Shown one piece after another: positions 58,391 through 64,000 of a stretch of DNA of 64,000 nucleotides. Source of the stretch: Setaria digitata (Eukaryota > Nematoda > Chromadorea > Rhabditida > Setariidae); assembly GCA_003640385.1 (NCBI GenBank), contig RCAB01000081.1, positions 1-64,000 of the forward strand, read 5' to 3'. Position 1 is the stretch's first letter; each line of letters begins with the position of its first letter. The translations under genes were made by a program, and so were the position numbers. The notes under the pieces are model-generated. The model saw nothing but the letters and a program-made list of their open reading frames with translations, searched no databases and had not been told where the DNA came from.

Positions 58391-60990
58391 TATGTCAAAA
58401 GTTGAATATCTATGATCAGAAACTTTCAATTCATTTCATTTCCTGTTATCATGTTCTAGTCTCTTTTTTGTGGTCTTATCTTTTCTTTTCAATTTCAATT
58501 TCCATTACTTCTTTTTTTGCTCAATTTTTTAAATGTATCGTTATTGGTTGAAATGAAACAGCTGAAGAGAAAAAGATAAAAGTTAAAATGAAGAGGAACA
58601 GAAAATGTGAATTTACAGTCAGCTCTAAATAACAACTAAAAAACTGAACAATAGTTGAATTCCAAACTTCTTCAATCGTCTAAATTTCCATTTTTAACAT
58701 TTTGCACGAACTGAAGTAAAATGTCGACTGTCTATTTATTATGAAAGTGAAACAGAAGGAGTGAAATAATTAATGATCAAAGTAGCAAAGGCAAAAAAAA
58801 GAAAAAATTCGAAAATGGCACCAGAAGAAAGAAGAAATTGTTCAGTGGCATTTTTTAATTGCTCTTCTTCCTCTTCCACTTCCAATTTCTTCCGTACTCG
58901 AAATCTCAACAACAGCTTTAATTAATTACCAAAAATATATTTTGTTAGATCCTTTCTTTCTTTCACGAAAAGCACATGTGTTCTCTTTCCTATCAACGTA
59001 TCGAACAATTCTTGTAAGAATGAGAGAAAGGACTAGCACTTATTTCACTCCACAAATCACTCACTCACGTCAGATATCAGTCTGTCTAATCTCAGAATAT
59101 GTGAGCTATTTTTCATTTCATTTTCCAGATCGATGGCACTTCTTTGTTTTTGTTATTTTCGTAAATAAACAAAAAGTTTTTGTTTATTTTTGCAGATTTA
59201 AGAGAGGAAAAGAAAAGGAGAAGGAGAGAAAGAAAGAAAAAGTAAACAGTTCTGAGGAATTAAAGATTTCAATCAACAAGAACCCACTTAACATTGTCAT
59301 CTGCTTCATTTGCAGCTAGTTCATTGAGAAAACAGTGGGCAAGTGAGCAGCTAGTGATGCTGGAGACATAGACGCTAGATAGTATCTGCAATTGAGCCGT
59401 TGATGAGAAGATGCAGTCATCTGAAGCAGCAACAGTTAACAGGGCGTGGTCGACCAATTTTCTTTGTCGAGGAAGAGGTGTTTCAGTCTGGATGCTTTGC
59501 TTTGTTTCAGTGGACAGCGTTGTTTATATTTACTTGTCGTCATCGTTTGATGGGATTTCTTCGGCTCGAGTTGATTGGTGACGGCGGGAAATCGGTTTCA
59601 ACTCATAGTACTCACCTGTTTATTTAATTTTTTACTTAACTGAAATTAGCGCCAAGAATTATTGTCAAATAAAAATATTCCTTCAACTTTTTAGGCCAAA
59701 TTTTTTTTTTAAACCTTAAATTATTGTCCGAAAATTTAGAAAAGATATTTGCCAAGTTGCCAAGTTTAAACCTTAAATTCACTAAAAGTTCTGAAACTTT
59801 TTTTACAAAGTGTGTAATTCTGGGCTGGTAAAATTTTTTAATGATTGGACAGCTGTTCAAAATGCAATTAATGCCTGCCATCATGTTGTAAAGAAAAGAG
59901 AAAATTTTAAAGGGATGCAGAGATTTTGTAAATTCAGTGAAGTATTTCGTTGGTTTGTCATTGTAATTACCTTAGTGCTTCATTAATGGATGAAAATTTA
60001 TGTAAATGTTGTGGGAGCAATTTACATTCAACTAATGAAAGTGTTTTTAATATTTAAAACCGCTGATAATTAATTTACAAGCCCTTTCTACCTTGATTTT
60101 TGATTTTCCTGAAGAATTCTTAATTGAATTGATTGTTCGCCACCATTCATTTTCCTCCACTATAAAAATCATGCTCGAATTTTCGGTAGCATTATTCCTT
60201 TTTTTTTATCGTTATAACTAGTATTGGAAATATGTTAATTTTTTGATTTCATCCACTTGAACCCTCTTTGTCTTGCAAGGGGAAATAAAAAATTGAAATT
60301 TAATTCCAATTTGGAACACAAAATTGGAGTTCTGAGTTCAAATTCAAAATTTAAGAATCGGAAAATTCGAATTTTCAAATATGGTTGGACAAAGTTTCTT
60401 TCAAAGGAATAGCATGTACAAGTATTTGTTAAAAGGGATCTGCTATTTCAGATTTCAGCGATGGGCTTTGAACATGAGAGGTGGTAAGAATTTGGAAGGA
60501 ATGACGAGTAATTAATGGTTAATTAGAGAAGAAAAAAGTTGATGATGCATTGTAAGAGTGTTATTGAATTGACACACATTTGCTCAAAAACCTTTCAAAA
60601 AATTTAGATAATAATTGGAACTTTTAAATACGGAAATGAAAAGTTATTTTTCTGGCAAAATAGTACAATTCGAATTCGATTTTTCGCATCCGTCTTTTAA
60701 TTTTATTTCTGCATTCATTAGTTATATTAGTCTAAATCGATTTGAATTAAAATTATTTGCACAAATCTAACATTCAAATAGATTTCGCTACACGAAACCC
60801 ATACCTGTTTTTTGGTGAAATCTATAACAGTCAACAATAATGTTAAAGTTTGTATCAGTTCTTCCTTGTCAAGCAGTCATTCATAATTACTGTTTCAAAT
60901 GAGTATGGAATTTTTTTTATGCGTATATGAAATATTTGGGGCAAGAATTTTAAAAAATAAACAAATGAACGATTGTTTTTTTTTTCTTTT
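58391..60990. other. Convergent intergenic region
   Basis: This lies between two genes whose 3' ends face each other, so it should hold both 3' UTRs. A distinctly GC-richer patch at about 59280-59630 is unexplained. Open frames at 58942-59319, 59400-59627 (plus) and 59457-59269, 59884-59636 (minus) have no domain support. Confidence 0.4.
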
Positions 60991-63223
60991 TTATAAAAAT
61001 AATGTACTGACAATCCAGAAAAGAGATACAATAAGCATAAGTAAAATGAAACTGATACCATTAAGAAGCAGAATATTCAAATGTTTTTTCATTTGTAACA
61101 CTAATGGTGACATAATTTTTGTATCATTTTTTACATTGCTTTTCTTGGCTATCTTATAGTAGCGTATCACATCTGACAGATCGTGATTTCGTATTGGCTG
61201 GTAACCAAGATCACGTTCAGCCTGTCTGATCGAATAAGTGTTAGTGATTGACATAAGATTGACCTCAAGCCTAGTAAATAATGGTTCTAGACCAAAATAG
61301 CGATACAGATATTCGAATAATATAGCCAAGAATATTATTATTTTATATGGTAATTTGAGCATCGGTAACGGTTTATTAAATGCTGAAATAGGAATTTGTA
61401 AATTTCTAAAATTTTCTTTAAAGAAGGAAAAAACACAGTAACTCTTCCATATTAATTTTAATTAATTGGTTGCATCAATCATGCAATTCTGTTAATGAAC
61501 AAAAGAAAGAGGGAAGATGCTTACCTAGAATAAGTGGAAACCAAAAACTAAATGATCCGACAGGTGGACCACCATCAACAATATTGTACACTTTCCCACA
61601 TGCTTTACCTCTTCTCAAAGCTTTCTCGGCCAATCTCATAGCCTGAGATATACGAATAGTTATGATTCTTATCAGTTGTCTAGAAATGCATCTAATTATT
61701 AAGGCTTATTAATTAAATGCACCTGGTTGATTTTGGTGTGTTTTATCAATAGATGAATGAACAAAAAACCGCCACTTAATTGCGAGACAAACAGAAACAG
61801 ATATTTAGCATATTTCGTTAAAGAAAATTAATCTTCTTTTAAGCCTACCACAGTACTATTGCCAATTCCACTGTACTGCGTGGTGCAATCGCGGAATTTC
61901 TCAAATGTTGCAAATATTAATCCACGTTTACAAATATCCTAGAATTTTTCGTCACTTGAAGGTTTCGAAGTTCAAGCAATTTTTACTTTTCATAAAATTG
62001 TAGCCAAAAAAAATTAAATTAAATAAAAGCTGTTAATCAATTCTTTTCTTTTACCATCGTAAAAAAAAAAAATTCTGTTCGAAATATTTAATGCGACTAA
62101 GTTTACAGCTTACCACAGTCCTATTTACGGTACGTGGCTCGCCAGGACCATAAATTCCGCGGTATCTGAGAGCACATGTCTTTAAGGCATTACTGTTACT
62201 TTCTACTACGTATTTTTCGGCTACTGCTTTAGATGCTGCATAGTAGGAATAATACTGCAAATTAAATTCTAGCATTAATAGTGTGGAATTAATTTTGAAG
62301 TAATCATTTTTGGTTCTTCATTAACAACTTACATTTATAAACTTGAGCATTTATCATTTGATTTCAGCATGAATCTAATCTAAATTTATTATTTTCAACA
62401 AAGTAGTCCGCGAAATTAATTTGCGAAGTTAAGTCAGCTATAACCTGAAATTATTAACCTAGATGTGGTTAACTTGAAATGAGTACCTTAGTTGGATGCG
62501 GATAAGGCGTCGATTCATCAGCATCGTGCAGCTCTTCATCAGTAAAGATTACAGCTACAGAACTTGCAAATATGAATCTTTGAACGCCATTGAAACGACA
62601 TCGTTCCAGTACACGTTTAGTGCCGATCACGTTGATTTCAAATATCATCTCCTTGTCCAGCTTTATTTTTAATTCCCATCATTACTTCATGCAACTTATT
62701 ACACTGCATTTATTGAACGATTAATTAAGAAGTCTACTTACAGAAGCACCACCGCTCATGCCATAAGCAGCAATATGAAAGCAAGCAGCACAGCCATTTA
62801 GAGCTTCATCCAGTGTTTCTGTGTCCAATAAAGAACCCTATAAAGGTTTTGCAATTTATAAAATTTCGATTTAACTCAGTTTAAACGTGATTTCCATGTT
62901 GCCAGTTAGGTGAGTGGCGTATGCACTGAAAACTGATCACGGCTATTTGGTGTTAGCGCTGGTTTTTTTCGTTAATCATTAAAAATTTCACTGTAACGGG
63001 AAAGATTACGCCGATCTTTTCAATCTCGACTAGTTTGGTGATTATCTTGGCAAATGCAAACCATTATTCGCGTTGTGAGAGATTCGTTCAGTTTCAGAAT
63101 TGGCACATCAGAAAACTTGACATCTAGGATTACAGTGTGAAAGCCGTGTTCTTGAAGTTCACGAGCTAAGTGCTGTCCAAAATATCCTCCACCACCGACA
63201 ATACACATACGAGAATTTTCCAT
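60991..63223 (-). CDS. Membrane-anchored short-chain dehydrogenase/reductase, 3-beta-HSD/SDR42E type (one exon out of phase)
   Basis: Exons: 63223-63062, 62837-62742, 62660-62487, 62254-62114, 61938-61849, 61774-61723 (52 nt, breaks phase), 61642-61525 and 61382-60991, about 405 residues. The N-terminal Rossmann fold has [10 protein letters not shown] (about 9-18) and the acidic end of beta-2 (ILDVK). The catalytic set is FASSVAV (Ser about 119-120) and YYAASK (Tyr149, Lys153). [12 protein letters not shown] and DGGPPVGSF are typical of the 3-beta-HSD/SDR42E branch, and the C-terminus has a hydrophobic hairpin or anchor ([18 protein letters not shown]). Members use NAD(P) to oxidise or reduce sterol-like or lipid substrates; the substrate here is unknown. 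ATG 63223 follows a TTTTCTTTTAAG acceptor by two bases, consistent with trans-splicing. The sixth exon should encode the FVHVDN-like region but leaves a one-base phase error. Confidence 0.87.
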
Positions 63224-64000
63224 TCCTTAAAAGAAAAATCCTTTGATACTTTAAACTGAGAAAAAAAGTGATGAATGAAGATCAAACGATTATATTGTAA
63301 TTACTGCATAGACTTTTTAAATGAGAAGATTCTGGTTAAGCTTAGACGATTGAAATATCACAAGAATCAAATCCAAATGATTGTTGATTCGTAGGGAAAA
63401 AGCATGGCAGCATATTGATCGAAAAATATGCAAATATCTGACGGAGGTTTTATTTTGTTTGATATCACCAGAAGTAAAAAGAGTAAAAAGCAAATTTTCA
63501 AATTTAACTAATTTCGAATTAACTGAATAAAAATATATTCAGAATGAGAGAAGCGTTCGTAATTTCAATGTAAAAATATATTGATTAATAGACATAATTA
63601 ATTTCATCTCGTATTTCTAACTTGATCAAAAGCTATTAGCTAGAAGAGTGAGCGGATTCCGATCTTCCATCATTACACAGGCAATAACTATTTTCCACAA
63701 GCAACTATTCTCCATCAGAAAAGAAAGCTTTTGGTCTTTTTACCTGACAAAAAATGCTACTTGTGAAAGGAAGAAAAAATGATAAAATGCTGTGACAAAC
63801 AAGTAAAATTTTTTTATACTCCTTCGATCAAAACAAATAAGGAAAGAAAATAAAAAATATTCATAAATAATGACAATTTGATTTTAGTTTTAGTTTCTCA
63901 TGAACTGTTGAGAGTGCAATAATAACTTCTTCTAATCAGACAACATTTTTATATGAAAAAAATTTTTTTTATTTACCAAAATTAACGAGAAGGGTTTTTA
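63224..64000. other. Upstream flank of the SDR gene
   Basis: AT-rich, probably promoter DNA. No exons, repeats or RNA genes recognised. Confidence 0.4.

Noticed and set aside
58942..59319. 125-codon plus-strand frame
   Set aside because: It ends in a Lys/Glu low-complexity tract, has no domain, and lies in the expected 3' UTR/convergent spacer.

Overview
The window is AT-rich (my estimate by eye is around 70% A+T) nuclear DNA from a nematode, most likely a filarial or other spirurid worm. The evidence is many small exons with nematode-style TTTCAG acceptors, start codons lying just behind likely trans-splice acceptors, a TWK-type two-pore potassium channel, and long AT-rich introns with homopolymers and perfect AT-cored palindromes. 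Nothing in it looks prokaryotic. I assembled all gene models by hand from reading frame, splice signals and exon phase. Phases agree at nearly every junction, and the exceptions are listed as findings.

Layout. A truncated large-subunit rRNA fragment (minus strand, about 228-567) opens the window. A TWK potassium channel (minus, 4926-1526) follows. From 5 to 11 kb there is repeat-rich DNA with an AT-dinucleotide block, hairpins, a tandem duplication and three coding-like minus-strand pieces (10258-10125, 9213-9004, 8443-8277), one of which carries an in-frame stop. Next come two well-supported minus-strand housekeeping genes: an Fcf2/DNTTIP2-type pre-rRNA processing protein (13024-11249) and an F-box/leucine-rich-repeat protein (19077-14512). 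A 1.2-kb divergent intergenic region separates the latter from the plus-strand OPA1/EAT-3 mitochondrial dynamin (20314-27270, about 24 exons). A possible 51-residue single-pass membrane protein lies at 29877-29722 (minus). A seven-exon plus-strand gene for a Ser-rich, coiled-coil-ended protein of unknown function spans 38477-58390 and contains a 12.9-kb intron. A membrane-anchored 3-beta-HSD-like SDR (SDR42E type) runs 63223-60991 on the minus strand.

The genes do not form a pathway. They look like an ordinary mix of ribosome biogenesis, ubiquitin-ligase targeting, mitochondrial fusion, ion conduction and lipid or steroid-type redox functions. I found no defence, toxin or viral system. The most unusual items are the perfect palindromes with AT cores (notably a 100-bp one at 44841-44940), a missing GT donor at a conserved OPA1 exon junction, a proline at the conserved filter threonine of the channel's first pore, a phase-breaking exon in the SDR gene, an intron-like in-frame segment in the F-box gene, and the uncharacterised Ser-rich protein.
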